DNA of 64,000 bases from Granulosicoccus sp036478595 (GCA_036478595.1 JAZGEF010000073.1:1-64000), one strand, 5' to 3'. Counted from the stretch's first letter, positions 14,914-23,807 are shown. Numbers and translations are program-made. Notes: generated from the sequence alone by a model not told the origin.

Positions 14914-15690
14914 CTATTTGGGTAAGGAGTTTTTACTGTGTCGCACGAAAGGTGAGTAAACAGATGCACCCGAAACCAGTCTTTTAGTTTCATCAAAGTC
15001 CTCGTCGCGGTTGTACTTGACCCGTGGCCTCGAAGAAACTGCCTCCAATGTTTCCGTCCAGCGATTTGAATAAGCCTCCAGTGTGTTCAAACCGCCTTCG
15101 TGATTTTCAATGAAGGCAACACCCCCGACGCCATGAAAAACCTGTGGCTCAAGAACATCAAATCCCAAGTATCGGAACGGGAAGAGTAGCGGCCAAAGGT
15201 GAAGTTGCGTGTCTCCTTCTCTACCGTTGTGAGAACACGATTCTTCGCTCGCACCTGTGGTTACGCAGGCGATCATTTTCTTCCACGAACAGATACCTTT
15301 GTCGTAACGCATGATGCTTCGATACATACGGCCATACACAAAAACCCGATCCATCCAACCTTTGAGAATTGCCGGCATGCCGAACCACCACAAAGGGAAA
15401 TGAACGATCAACAAATCACATTCCAATAAGCGTTGTATTTCCGAATCTATTTCTGGCGGCACAGTTCCATTGTCGGCGTTAAAACGCTGCTCGGTTTGAG
15501 CATGAAAAACTTCAGCATCTTTGCGGGAACTATAGTGTTGTTGCCCTTCTCGGGGGTCGAAGCCCATCGCGTAAAGATCAGACAACGTAGTTTGCGATCC
15601 GGCGGCGCTGAGCACTTGTTGCGAGATGCTCGACAAGTGCGCATTGAACGACTGCTTCTCTGGGTGGGCTAGAACGATATGGCTTTTCAT
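14914..15690 (-). CDS. Flavodoxin-fold NAD(P)H quinone oxidoreductase
   Basis: A flavoprotein of the Flavodoxin_2 family (NQO1/MdaB/KefF type), reducing quinones or similar electrophiles with NAD(P)H through FMN or FAD. Visible are the IVLAHPEKQSFNAHL flavin phosphate loop at the N-terminus, the LLIVHFPLWWFGMPAILKGW segment (family hallmark around residues 95-114), DRVFVYG, and ACVTTGASEESC, the second flavin-contact loop. ATG 15690 has AGAGGA about ten bases upstream and is preferred to ATG 15708. The C-terminal 40 residues (RPRVKYNRDEDFDETKRL) form a charged tail longer than in E. coli MdaB. Confidence 0.85.
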   Translation of the reverse strand: MKSHIVLAHPEKQSFNAHLSSISQQVLSAAGSQTTLSDLYAMGFDPREGQQHYSSRKDAEVFHAQTEQRFNADNGTVPPEIDSEIQRLLECDLLIVHFPLWWFGMPAILKGWMDRVFVYGRMYRSIMRYDKGICSWKKMIACVTTGASEESCSHNGREGDTQLHLWPLLFPFRYLGFDVLEPQVFHGVGGVAFIENHEGGLNTLEAYSNRWTETLEAVSSRPRVKYNRDEDFDETKRLVSGASVYSPFVRHSKNSLPK

Positions 15691-15864
15691 TAGGCTGATC
15701 CTCTTCATATGATGTTTTTTTGGGTTGCTTCAATGTTCCGTGTTAGATAGTTAATGTTAAGTTGGCATCGGTTCTTGATACAGGTAGTAAGCTACCATTT
15801 GAGTTATGCTAAATATCGCGTTCTCGTATCGTTCGGTATTTTTATCATTGAGGAACCGAAACTC

Positions 15865-15963
15865 ATGCATTACTCTGATTTTAAGCTCCTCACCTTTGAT
15901 GTGGTTGGCACTTTGATCGACTTTGAAGCCGGTATTTTGGGTTTCATTAACGAGCTCGGCTGA
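15865..15963 (+). pseudogene. N-terminal stub of a haloacid dehalogenase-like hydrolase
   Basis: ATG 15865 opens a frame with FKLLTFDVVGTLIDFEAGIL, the first motif of type II haloacid dehalogenases (nucleophile Asp in DxxGTL), and ends in TGA after 32 codons. The remaining 190 or so residues of the family are missing. A second short frame ending in AVDYLKGSLLL before 16060 may be another scrap. The gap 15709-16117 holds no other gene. Confidence 0.6.
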
Positions 15964-16117
15964 GTATAGGCTGCGCACGGATAAGTGACACGCGGCGTGA
16001 ACCTGGTTGAGCTGACTGGGCGCGCGGTGGATTATTTGAAGGGCAGCTTGTTGTTATAAATTCAGTAGTGTATAAAAGTTTGTAAGCGATGCCCTTTACC
16101 CAACAGTTGCCTAATCA

Positions 16118-16714
16118 ATGGTTGATGTAATCTCACTTTCCGTATCCGCATTGGCTTTTTATGCAGTAGCCGTGACACCGGGGCCTGCCAACTTATCCAA
16201 CGCTACTATCGCCATGAGTCATGGCCGCAAAACCAGTTTGGCCTATAGTTTGGGGTTGTCTTTCGGGTTGGTGTTTTGGGGTTTGATCGCAGCCAGTGGC
16301 ATGGGCGTAGTCCTCCAAGGCTCTGTGTTCCTGTTAATGGCTTTGAAAATAGTGGGCGGGCTTTATTTACTTTGGTTGGCTTTTTTATCAGCGCGTTCTG
16401 CCAGCGAGCCTGGTCCGGAGAATCTTCCAGCGCCTACTGAAAAGCGCTGGTTTTTACGCGGGCTGGTTTTAAATGTGTCTAATCCAAAATCAGTCATTGC
16501 ATGGATGACGGCTCTCTCAGTTGGATTAGATGCTAATGATGGTTTACAGGCTGTCGTGGCAACTACCTTGGTGTGTGCTGCAGTGGGATTCATAAACAAT
16601 GCCCTGTATTCCTATGTTTTTTCAATTGATGGCATGTGCGCGCATATCGACGTTTTCGTCGTAAAATTGATGGTGCAGCTGCCGTATTGTTTTCAATGGC
16701 GGGCCTTGGCTTAA
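16118..16714 (+). CDS. LysE family translocator, C-terminus frameshifted
   Basis: A second LysE/RhtB exporter, not closely similar to the one at 13147. It has the family signature AVTPGPANLSNATIAMSHGR, a VGGLYLLWLAFLSARSA helix and LRGLVLNVSNPKSVIAWM. The last part is out of frame. Near 16650-16660 the reading should switch so that RFRRKIDGAAAVLFSMAG, then LGLIRSAFAR, is read, stopping at 16735-16737, as in intact relatives. The annotated end at 16714 is therefore an artefact of an indel. No start context decides between ATG 16118 and nearby codons. Confidence 0.75.
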   Translation: MVDVISLSVSALAFYAVAVTPGPANLSNATIAMSHGRKTSLAYSLGLSFGLVFWGLIAASGMGVVLQGSVFLLMALKIVGGLYLLWLAFLSARSASEPGPENLPAPTEKRWFLRGLVLNVSNPKSVIAWMTALSVGLDANDGLQAVVATTLVCAAVGFINNALYSYVFSIDGMCAHIDVFVVKLMVQLPYCFQWRALA

Positions 16715-16738
16715 TTCGATCTGCCTTCGCTCGTTAAT

Positions 16739-17194
16739 ATGTTGTTGGCTAACATGACTGATCAGTCGAATAATGGTACGCCTGCAGCGGGCGAAACCGA
16801 TTTAGGTTTGTTAATGGCCAAGATGAGCCCCAGGCTTGATGCGCGTACTTTTGTATTTGTCACTATCGAGCGCGAACAACTAGTTGCACATATTGATCAA
16901 GCGCTAATGGTATTTAGAGAGTCCGAAGGCGTAACACTGATACTAGAAGAAAAATATGCCCGCTCGGCTGGGCTCGATGCTGTTTTTCCTTGCCGCCAAA
17001 TTACGCTTGCGGTTCACTCTGCATTAGAAGCTGTTGGTTTTTTAGCGGCTATCATTCCGATTTTGGCCAAGCAAGGTATGGGCGTTAATCCGGTATCTGG
17101 ATATTTTCATGATCATCTGTTCGTGCCGGCTGAAAAGGCAGAGCAAGCGTTAACGATTTTGCAGAATCTGTCAGTCAATGCAAACGATGCCTAA
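16739..17194 (+). CDS. ACT-domain-containing protein
   Basis: A 151-residue protein with a duplicated small-ligand fold like COG3602 ACT-domain proteins. GLLMAKMSPRLDARTFVFVT opens the first module, CRQITLAVHSALEAVGFLAA carries the helix of the second, and HDHLFVPAEKAEQAL closes it. Such proteins are thought to bind amino acids and are often found beside LysE transporters, which fits the gene just upstream. It begins directly after the true stop of that transporter; ATG 16754 is an alternative start. It may act as an amino-acid sensor for export, which is inference. Confidence 0.75.
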   Translation: MLLANMTDQSNNGTPAAGETDLGLLMAKMSPRLDARTFVFVTIEREQLVAHIDQALMVFRESEGVTLILEEKYARSAGLDAVFPCRQITLAVHSALEAVGFLAAIIPILAKQGMGVNPVSGYFHDHLFVPAEKAEQALTILQNLSVNANDA

Positions 17195-17415
17195 AGCGAC
17201 GCACCACTCCACACCCTATGCGTTGCACTGTTTAGAATAAATAAGCTCCCGTTGGGCTATTTTGTCTTAGTAATATAGGCGTGCTCTTACGCATCTGGCT
17301 GTTGGTGGCCGGTTAAAAGAGATTGACAGGATTGACCATGAATTCTCTGTGCTCTGGCTAATCAGAAACATATTCGTTAGTATCAAGTGACACTGAGCAT
17401 AATTTGGGAGGCACT

Positions 17416-18816
17416 ATGAGTTTACGACCTGATCCAACGTTCCACGCTACAGCCAAGCTAGCGATGCAAGCGCCAGTAGAAAATTATGGCTTTACCGTGA
17501 TGTTAAGCCCAGATGGTTCACAACCAGATGGTATCGCCGTAGTCGATCTTGACCCATCATCCAAAACCTACGGTCAAATTGTCCATCAACTTGTTATGGA
17601 AAAAACGGGCGATGAATTTCATCATTTTGGTTGGAACGCTTGCTCATCCTCTTTATCGCCACTAAGCGGTCACGCGTTTCTAGAGCGACGTTATCTAATT
17701 GTTCCGGGGATACGTTCTTCACGAATCTATGTCATCGATGTTAAAGACCCACTAGGTTTAAAGGTTCACAAAACGATTGAACCAGAAGAAATATTTGAAA
17801 AAACCGGATATTCACGCCCGCATACTATTCATTGTGGCCCAGAGGGTATTTATGTTTCTACACTAGGTGGTGGCGGTGAAGATGGCACTGATGGCCCTCC
17901 CGGTATATTCATTATGGATTGCGAAACCTTCGAGATCATTGGTCAGTATGAAATGGATCGAGGTAAGCAAGACAAGCACTATGATTTTTGGTGGAACCTG
18001 CCGCAAGATTACATGGTGAGTTCTGAGTGGGGCTTGCCGCCGCAATATGAAAACGGCGTAGTGGCGGAAGATCTTTTAAGTAATAAGTACGGTCACTCGA
18101 TCCATTTCTGGGATCTACGAAAACGCAAAAATATTCAAACCTTGGATCTGGGCGAGAATCATCAGATGGCCTTAGAAATCCGGCCAGCACATGACCCTAA
18201 AAAATCATATGGTTTTTGTGGAGTCGTGGTTGATACGACTAATCTTCAAGGTGCAATCTTTACCTGGTGGCGTGATGATGATGGCGTCTGGCAAGCGAAA
18301 AAAACCATCACAATCGATCCGCATCCGGCCAACCCTGATGATTTGCCTGATCTATTAAAAGGTTTTGAGGCGGTGCCGCCGCTTGTGACTGATATTGACT
18401 TAAGCCTTGATGATAAATTTCTATACGTCGCGTGTTGGGGTATTGGGGAGATGCATCAATATGATGTTACTGATCCGATGAACCCAGTACTCTCTGGCAA
18501 AGTAGAGCTTGGCGGCATTGTGAGTGACACCAAGCACCCTAGTGGCAAGGACTTCGCTTTCGGGCCTCAGATGGTTGAGATCAGTCGTGATGGTTCGCGA
18601 GTGTATTGGACCAACTCACTCTACTCAACATGGGATGATCAATTTTATCCTGATGATGAAGGCGGCCAAATGGTGATGGCACGTGTTGGTGAGAATGGTG
18701 GCTTCGAACTTGATAAAGATTTCTACGTTGATTTCCCTAAAGGGTATCGTAGCCATCAAATTCGTCTTGAAGGTGGTGATTGTTCAACCGATAGTTTCTG
18801 TTATCCCAGCGTTTAA
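17416..18816 (+). CDS. mtoX: Selenium-binding protein SBP56 / methanethiol oxidase family
   Basis: A homologue of SELENBP1 and bacterial MtoX, which oxidises methanethiol to formaldehyde, H2S and H2O2 with copper. Signatures are FHHFGWNACSSS (the conserved Cys is present; the second Cys of the human WNTCSSC motif is Ser here), SRPHTIHCGPEG, the GKQDKHYDFWWNLPQDYMVSS box, GHSIHFWDLRKR and the C-terminal SHQIRLEGGDCSTDSFCYP. Several His residues are suited to metal binding. Length is normal. ATG 17416 has GGGAGG seven bases upstream. I see no signal peptide, unlike periplasmic MtoX, so location is uncertain. The membrane protein gene just downstream is probably cotranscribed. Confidence 0.85.
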   Translation: MSLRPDPTFHATAKLAMQAPVENYGFTVMLSPDGSQPDGIAVVDLDPSSKTYGQIVHQLVMEKTGDEFHHFGWNACSSSLSPLSGHAFLERRYLIVPGIRSSRIYVIDVKDPLGLKVHKTIEPEEIFEKTGYSRPHTIHCGPEGIYVSTLGGGGEDGTDGPPGIFIMDCETFEIIGQYEMDRGKQDKHYDFWWNLPQDYMVSSEWGLPPQYENGVVAEDLLSNKYGHSIHFWDLRKRKNIQTLDLGENHQMALEIRPAHDPKKSYGFCGVVVDTTNLQGAIFTWWRDDDGVWQAKKTITIDPHPANPDDLPDLLKGFEAVPPLVTDIDLSLDDKFLYVACWGIGEMHQYDVTDPMNPVLSGKVELGGIVSDTKHPSGKDFAFGPQMVEISRDGSRVYWTNSLYSTWDDQFYPDDEGGQMVMARVGENGGFELDKDFYVDFPKGYRSHQIRLEGGDCSTDSFCYPSV

Positions 18817-18848
18817 CGCTCGATAGCATTAACGAACTGCGGTAGCGA

Positions 18849-19514
18849 ATGGAGCTAATAACAGAGGCGGCCCTTTGGTGGGCCGTTGTTTTCTCAGGTA
18901 TCTATCACGGCATCAACCCAGGCATGGGGTGGCCTTTGGCTGTATCCGCTGGTTTGATGAACGACAAACGCTCCAGCTTGATTACGGCGCTGGGGTTGTT
19001 AGCTTTAGGCCACTTTATTGCCATGATGGCCATTCTTTTGCCGTTCTCCTTAATGAGCGCCCTGTTTATTTGGGAGAAGGAGCTGCGCATCGGCGCAGGT
19101 GTGATGGTTGTATTGATGGGTATCTACCTATTGATAAATCGGCGACATCCTAAATTTCTAGCCAGAGTACATCCAGCTAAGTTGGCACTGTGGTCATTTC
19201 TTGCTGCTATGGCGCATGGGGCGGGGTTGATGTTAGTGCCCATCTATCTTGGTATTTGTGGAATCGATGCGAATGACACTGGCCATCAGGCTGTGCAAAC
19301 ACTAATGGCGGGCCGATTGACTAATGCTGTTACCGTCGCTTTGGTTCATACCGCAGCGATGACTATCGCTGGTGGCGTAATTGCTACCAGCGCCTACTTT
19401 TGGCTGGGGCTTAAGTTCTTGTCTAAAACATGGTTTAATCTTGATATCGTTTGGGCATTGAGTTTGGTGTTTGTTGGTAGTTTCGGTATTTATGGTGCTT
19501 ACTGGCACCACTAG
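18849..19514 (+). CDS. Polytopic membrane protein linked to SBP56
   Basis: About six transmembrane helices in 221 residues. The helix ends carry polar motifs: YHGINPGMGWPLAVSAGLM near residue 20 and AAMAHGAGLMLVPIYLG near 120, with further His in GHFIAMMAI and VHTAAM. Conserved His in helices recalls metal carriers of the NicO/UreH type, but I cannot assign it to a named family. It starts 32 bases after the SBP56 gene. Its job may be to supply copper or move a sulfur compound for that enzyme; this is inference from position. Confidence 0.65.
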   Translation: MELITEAALWWAVVFSGIYHGINPGMGWPLAVSAGLMNDKRSSLITALGLLALGHFIAMMAILLPFSLMSALFIWEKELRIGAGVMVVLMGIYLLINRRHPKFLARVHPAKLALWSFLAAMAHGAGLMLVPIYLGICGIDANDTGHQAVQTLMAGRLTNAVTVALVHTAAMTIAGGVIATSAYFWLGLKFLSKTWFNLDIVWALSLVFVGSFGIYGAYWHH

Positions 19515-19601
19515 CAGCACATTATAAAGCGTTGTTAGGCCGGATATGAGCAATGCACTGAATACATTGCTGCATTAATATCTGATGTTTAAGCAGAGCT
19601 G

Positions 19602-20144
19602 TTGGGGGTGTACTTGTCACGTCGATCAATAATTCGGTATTTGGCGTTTGGTGGTTTTATAGTCGGTGCTGGTGGAAGCCATCATTGGTTAACGCGTGCT
19701 CGAGATAATCATGGCCTTGCGATAAATCTAACGTTAGAGCGCTTAAGCAAGCTCGATATCAGTGCAATCGAGAATACGGGTTCGTGGGAAGTGGCTCGCA
19801 CCTTCGATCATCTCGCTCAAAGTATTGAGTTTTCGATGATTGGCTTTCCCGTTATGAAACCTAAGGTGTTTCGCAGTACGGTTGGGCCACTGGCATTCTC
19901 TGTGTTTCAGGCTCGTGGCCGGATGTCGCACGGGCTGGATGAAGAGATACCTGGTGAAATTGTGAAAATAGAGAATACTTCTGTTGAAGCGTATGAGGGA
20001 TTGCTTAAGGCACTAGAGAGTTTCGATGCTCATGATGGCCCACTAAAACCGCATTTCGCCTATGGCGCGCTTGATAGGGATCAATATGCTATTGCTCATG
20101 TTATGCACATCAATAATCATTTAGAAGAATTTCGGGGTGTATAA
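19602..20144 (+). CDS. DUF1569 family protein with N-terminal anchor
   Basis: The body matches DUF1569: TGSWEVARTFDHLAQSIEFS, then GFPVMKPKVFRSTVGPLAF, and PHFAYGALDRDQYAIAHVMH with His residues spaced as in DinB-like four-helix metal-binding proteins. The N-terminus has SRRSIIRYLAFGGFIVGAGG, a twin-arginine-like or uncleaved signal anchor, so the protein probably faces the periplasm. Start choice is open between TTG 19602, GTG 19608 and TTG 19614. Function is unknown. Confidence 0.7.
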   Translation: MGVYLSRRSIIRYLAFGGFIVGAGGSHHWLTRARDNHGLAINLTLERLSKLDISAIENTGSWEVARTFDHLAQSIEFSMIGFPVMKPKVFRSTVGPLAFSVFQARGRMSHGLDEEIPGEIVKIENTSVEAYEGLLKALESFDAHDGPLKPHFAYGALDRDQYAIAHVMHINNHLEEFRGV

Positions 20145-20149
20145 CTAAC

Positions 20150-20365
20150 GCTACGGGCGCTTATCGCCGTTATCCAGTCGCGGTTGTCGATGTGATTGGC
20201 GCAATAGCCGCACCCCGTATTTATGGCCAGATCTTTACGGCATGGGGCCTGGCTGGTTTGTTGGGGCCATGGTTAAGCGGGTGGCTATTTGATCAGAGTA
20301 TTTGTTATACAGTGGCGCTAGCGATTAGTATGTCGCTTAGCTTCGTATTGAATGATTCCGGTTAG
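20150..20365 (+). pseudogene. C-terminal remnant of an MFS transporter
   Basis: The frame reads YGQIFTAWGLAGLLGPWLSG, then WLFDQSICYTVALAISMS, and stops at 20363-20365. This is the eleventh-twelfth helix region of an oxalate/formate antiporter-like MFS protein. There is no start codon and the first ten helices are absent; the DUF1569 gene ends just before. It is a truncated relic. Confidence 0.7.
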
Positions 20366-20405
20366 GCGAATAGTGTGTTAACTGCCATATCGGACAACGT
20401 ATTGC

Positions 20406-20564
20406 TTAGTCTGCGGAATCCGGCGAATCGTCATCCATTAATATTCTGTGCGCCGGGCCTTCAAGATCATCAAACTGATCATGGTTCACGGCCCACAGAA
20501 ATACGGCAACGATGACAACCACCAGCACGATGGACAGTGGTAACAATAGGAAAAGAACTTCCAT
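20406..20564 (-). CDS. ccoS: cbb3 oxidase assembly protein CcoS
   Basis: A 52-residue ORF starting at ATG 20564. A single membrane helix (LLLPLSIVLVVVIVAVFLWA) is followed by the typical QFDDLEGPAHRIL motif and an acidic tail. CcoS is needed for cofactor insertion into cbb3 oxidase. It begins seven bases after the stop of ccoI on the same strand, the usual ccoIS order. Confidence 0.9.
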   Translation of the reverse strand: MEVLFLLLPLSIVLVVVIVAVFLWAVNHDQFDDLEGPAHRILMDDDSPDSAD

Positions 20565-20570
20565 ATAATA

Positions 20571-22946
20571 TTACAGCTCCGTTACCGGAGAGTCTAGATT
20601 TGCCGGCTTAAAAATCTGATGGTGTGCCTTGGAACGCGCGATAGCTTCGAAGGCTGGGGACTTCCATTGGCCCAATCGTGTTGCGTTAAGCACAACTACC
20701 AGTGAACTGAGCGACATACCGATAGCAGCAAGCCACGGTGGGACGAGTCCAGCGGCAGCAAACGGAATCGCGATGGCGTTATACCCTAGTGCCCAAAAGA
20801 GGTTTTGGCGAATAACGCGAGTCAGTTGGCTGGACAGCGATAGCAGGTGCGCCAGTGCAGGAATGGTTTGGGGATTCATTATGACGATATCAGCGTTTGC
20901 CGTGCTCAGATTAACCTTCTCGCCAATTGCAATTGATACATGCGCGGCGCCGATAACGGGTGCGTCGTTAATGCCATCGCCGACCATAACGGTAATTTCA
21001 CCCTGGTTTCTCGCGCTGACAACTCGCGCCATTTTTTCTGCTGGCGAGCAAGCCGAGGCGTAGTCTGTAATGGCTAGTTCGCTTGCTACAGAGGCCACCA
21101 CAGAATCCTGGTCACCACTTAGCATTGTAACGCTTGCACCTTTATTTTTAAGTGTCTTGATCCAGTGCGCTGCACCTGGACGGATCTGATCCCGAAGGCT
21201 GAAAATACACCGGATATTGGTGGTGTCTGCCAGGATAGCCAGAGTGCCGTTGCTACGATCGGTTGCTGATAGCGTGAATCCGGCTTGCTCCTGGATATAT
21301 TTCGCGTTGCCAAGGTAATAGCGGTTGCCGTCGATGATGCCGGATATCCCACCCCCGGCTTGTGTGCTTAGATCCTGAGCGTCGTGCGTTCTCGTCACTT
21401 CCAGTTTTTGCAAGGCCTTGGCAATGGGGTGACTGGAATAATTCTCAAGTGACACCGCAATATTGATCGCTCGCTCGCGTTCGTATGAATCGGTCAAATT
21501 GATATGCTGCAGTTCAAATTCACCGGTGGTCAGCGTGCCGGTTTTGTCCACAAAGAAGTGATCAGCCTGGTTCAGTGTTTCAACTGCGCGGCTGTTCGAA
21601 ATCAGTAGTCCATGTTTCAGTGCATTGCCCATCGACATAGAGGTAGCTGCAGGCGTTGCTAGCGCCAATGCGCAAGGGCAGCTGACAATAAGAACGGCAA
21701 TTGTCGCACTTAACCACTGCTCCGCTCCGTTCAAATAGCCGCTGATTGCAACCAGTGAGGCCACTGACAACACAATCAGCACAAACCACGAAGTGATTTT
21801 CTCCACCAGTTGGCTGACCCGCGGTTTTTCAAACTGCGCTTTTCGAACGAGCTGTGCAATACCCGAAAGAAGAGTGCCGGAACCTGCTTGAGTAACGGTT
21901 ACAACTAGCGGATTCTCCACGTTTACCGACCCGGCAACAACGCGGTCGCCATTACATCGTGTGACGGGCACGCTCTCTCCAGTGAGTAGGGATTCATCCA
22001 GACTCGAAGCACCTTCACTAACAGTGCCATCTGCCGGTACGGTATCTCCAGTATCAACAAACACGTTGTCGCCTGGTTTTAAAATCATTGTTGGTACCCG
22101 CTGATGGTTTTGGGTTTCTGATATCTGAATCGCGCTTGGGGGTAACACCGAGTCATACTGGCCCAGCACTGCTGTCGCTTTTATACGGTTACCGAGTTCG
22201 ACCAATCGTGCTCCCAAAACCAGCAAAACGAACATGGCGATTGAATCGAAATAGGTCTCTCCGACACCGTTAAAAACTGCGACAATGCTTGCACAAAATG
22301 CGATGCTGAGCCCCAGCGCGATGGGAACATCCATACCGATTCGCCCATGGCGCAAATCGTTAACAGCATTTACATAAAATGGTTGTGCTGAATACAGCAG
22401 AACGGGAATGACTAACACGAGGCTAAGGTATCTGAAAAATAGTTCGTAAACCGGCTCGATACCCCACCAGTTGCCAGCGTACAGGCTCACCGACAGCACC
22501 ATAATTTGCATGCCAAATGCCCCAGCTACGCCAAACTGCCGGATCAGCTGTTTTTTGGACTGTTCAAGAATCGAGCTAGTCAGCCCGGTTTGCACCGGGT
22601 GCGCCGGATAACCGGCAGTACCTATCTGGCGCATGATGCTGCTGATTTGTGTGCATGACGTATCCCAAGAGAGTTGGAGCTGATGCGTTGTGTAGTTCAG
22701 TTCAGCATTTTGAACACCGTCAATCGCATTAACCATTTTTTCGACCTTGCCGCAACAGCCGGCGCACTTGATGTTGTCCACTTGCAACAAGGCTGACATA
22801 AAATTATCTTCCCCTGCAACACCCGCAATGGAACTTTCAGAGCCGCTATGACTAGAATACGGCTTGCTGAACTGTTGCTGTAGTACCGGGTGATCGTACA
22901 CATCAAACTGGTCAGTACCAGGCGGTTGCGAGGAGATTTTATTCAT
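20571..22946 (-). CDS. ccoI: cbb3-linked copper-transporting P-type ATPase CcoI (FixI)
   Basis: A P1B-type ATPase delivering copper for assembly of the CuB centre of cbb3 oxidase. Order: a Cys-containing N-terminal metal domain (VDNIKCAGCCGKVEKMV), membrane helices, the TGES actuator loop (LLTGESVPVT), the CPC membrane motif in VSCPCALALATPAA, the phosphorylation site DKTGTLTTGEF, SSHPIAKAL in the nucleotide domain, and MVGDGINDAPVIGAA. All catalytic residues are present. I prefer ATG 22946 (MNKISSQPP); the open frame extends to 22985. It reads away from the cbb3 structural genes, with an FNR/ANR box in the shared upstream gap. Confidence 0.93.
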   Translation of the reverse strand: MNKISSQPPGTDQFDVYDHPVLQQQFSKPYSSHSGSESSIAGVAGEDNFMSALLQVDNIKCAGCCGKVEKMVNAIDGVQNAELNYTTHQLQLSWDTSCTQISSIMRQIGTAGYPAHPVQTGLTSSILEQSKKQLIRQFGVAGAFGMQIMVLSVSLYAGNWWGIEPVYELFFRYLSLVLVIPVLLYSAQPFYVNAVNDLRHGRIGMDVPIALGLSIAFCASIVAVFNGVGETYFDSIAMFVLLVLGARLVELGNRIKATAVLGQYDSVLPPSAIQISETQNHQRVPTMILKPGDNVFVDTGDTVPADGTVSEGASSLDESLLTGESVPVTRCNGDRVVAGSVNVENPLVVTVTQAGSGTLLSGIAQLVRKAQFEKPRVSQLVEKITSWFVLIVLSVASLVAISGYLNGAEQWLSATIAVLIVSCPCALALATPAATSMSMGNALKHGLLISNSRAVETLNQADHFFVDKTGTLTTGEFELQHINLTDSYERERAINIAVSLENYSSHPIAKALQKLEVTRTHDAQDLSTQAGGGISGIIDGNRYYLGNAKYIQEQAGFTLSATDRSNGTLAILADTTNIRCIFSLRDQIRPGAAHWIKTLKNKGASVTMLSGDQDSVVASVASELAITDYASACSPAEKMARVVSARNQGEITVMVGDGINDAPVIGAAHVSIAIGEKVNLSTANADIVIMNPQTIPALAHLLSLSSQLTRVIRQNLFWALGYNAIAIPFAAAGLVPPWLAAIGMSLSSLVVVLNATRLGQWKSPAFEAIARSKAHHQIFKPANLDSPVTEL

Positions 22947-23033
22947 GAATTTTCGCTTTTTTGTTACACTTTGTCTTCCGGCCACAGTTCAGCATACACG
23001 CGTCCATGCAACTGCAGCCGACACCGCGCAGAA

Positions 23034-23047
23034 TTGATCGAGATCAA
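23034..23047. promoter_or_regulatory. FNR/ANR box
   Basis: TTGATCGAGATCAA is a perfect match to TTGAT-N4-ATCAA. It lies between ccoI (leftward) and the Yip1-like gene (rightward), with AT-rich promoter-like sequence on its right. It should give low-oxygen induction of the cbb3 genes, possibly in both directions. No second box is seen directly upstream of ccoN. Confidence 0.9.
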
Positions 23048-23134
23048 TTTACTATAAATTAACTATTTTAAACTTCGTATGGTGTTCACCGGATTGCCGG
23101 TTCAACAACCAATAACAAAAATGTGGAACTGCCA

Positions 23135-23737
23135 ATGCTGCTACGTCATATCAAGGGTTTACTCACTGATCCAGTAAGTGAATGGCAATCTATTCGTGAT
23201 GAAGCATCCTCTGTTCCTGATATCTATACTCAGTATGTCATGATCGTTGCCGCCATCGCGCCGGTGTGCGCGTTGATTGGCACCACTACGATGGGATGGC
23301 GAATCGGTGGAGGTGATCCGATTAAGTTGACCTTCGCCAGTGCATTATCGATGGCAATAATTTTCTACGTTGCGTTGCTAGTCGCCACTTTCACCGTTGG
23401 AAAACTCATTCACTGGATGTCGCAAACCTACGGTGCGAGCCAACCACTTGCCTTGTGTGTTGCTTTGGCAGCATATGCAGCGACCCCTCTCTATCTGGTT
23501 GGTGTTATCCAGCTGGTTCCAATCCTATGGCTTAATTTTCTTGTGGGCCTACCGGCACTCGCCTACGCAGTGTATCTCTTGTACAGCGGCGTTCCGGTGG
23601 TCATGGGCATTTCCCCCGAACGCGGTTACCTGTTCTCGACGTCAATAATGGGTGTGGGACTGGTGATGCTGGTCGGGTTGCTGGCTGTGATGGCCGGACT
23701 CTGGGGTGTTGGCGTCGGCCCAAGGTTCACTCACTAA
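23135..23737 (+). CDS. Yip1-domain membrane protein
   Basis: A five-helix membrane protein of the Yip1 family. It opens with LRHIKGLLTDPVSEWQSI, the typical cytosolic start of bacterial Yip1 proteins, followed by helices through to GVGLVMLVGLLAVMAG. The role of bacterial Yip1 proteins is unknown. ATG 23135 is preferred to GTG 23123. It is the first gene after the FNR box and 70 bases before ccoN, so it should be transcribed with the oxidase. A role in cbb3 assembly or membrane organisation is inferred from place only. Confidence 0.8.
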   Translation: MLLRHIKGLLTDPVSEWQSIRDEASSVPDIYTQYVMIVAAIAPVCALIGTTTMGWRIGGGDPIKLTFASALSMAIIFYVALLVATFTVGKLIHWMSQTYGASQPLALCVALAAYAATPLYLVGVIQLVPILWLNFLVGLPALAYAVYLLYSGVPVVMGISPERGYLFSTSIMGVGLVMLVGLLAVMAGLWGVGVGPRFTH

Positions 23738-23807
23738 ACTGTCCAAGCTAGGCCGCGTTAATCGAGTGGCCACAATAACAAATACAACTCTCTAACCTGG
23801 AACCCTA

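Noticed and set aside
10452..20367. Scattered GTTRRRY heptamers (10452, about 12750, 12868, 14230, 15740, 16004, 19531, 20361) as attC sites
   Set aside because: None has a RYYYAAC partner and pairing inner boxes at the right distance; several lie inside coding sequence.
21580..22906. Short leftward frames inside ccoI
   Set aside because: They are alternative-frame shadows of a fully intact ATPase gene.
23739..23807. A second FNR box directly upstream of ccoN
   Set aside because: No TTGAT-N4-ATCAA-like sequence is present; ccoN most likely depends on the site at 23034.
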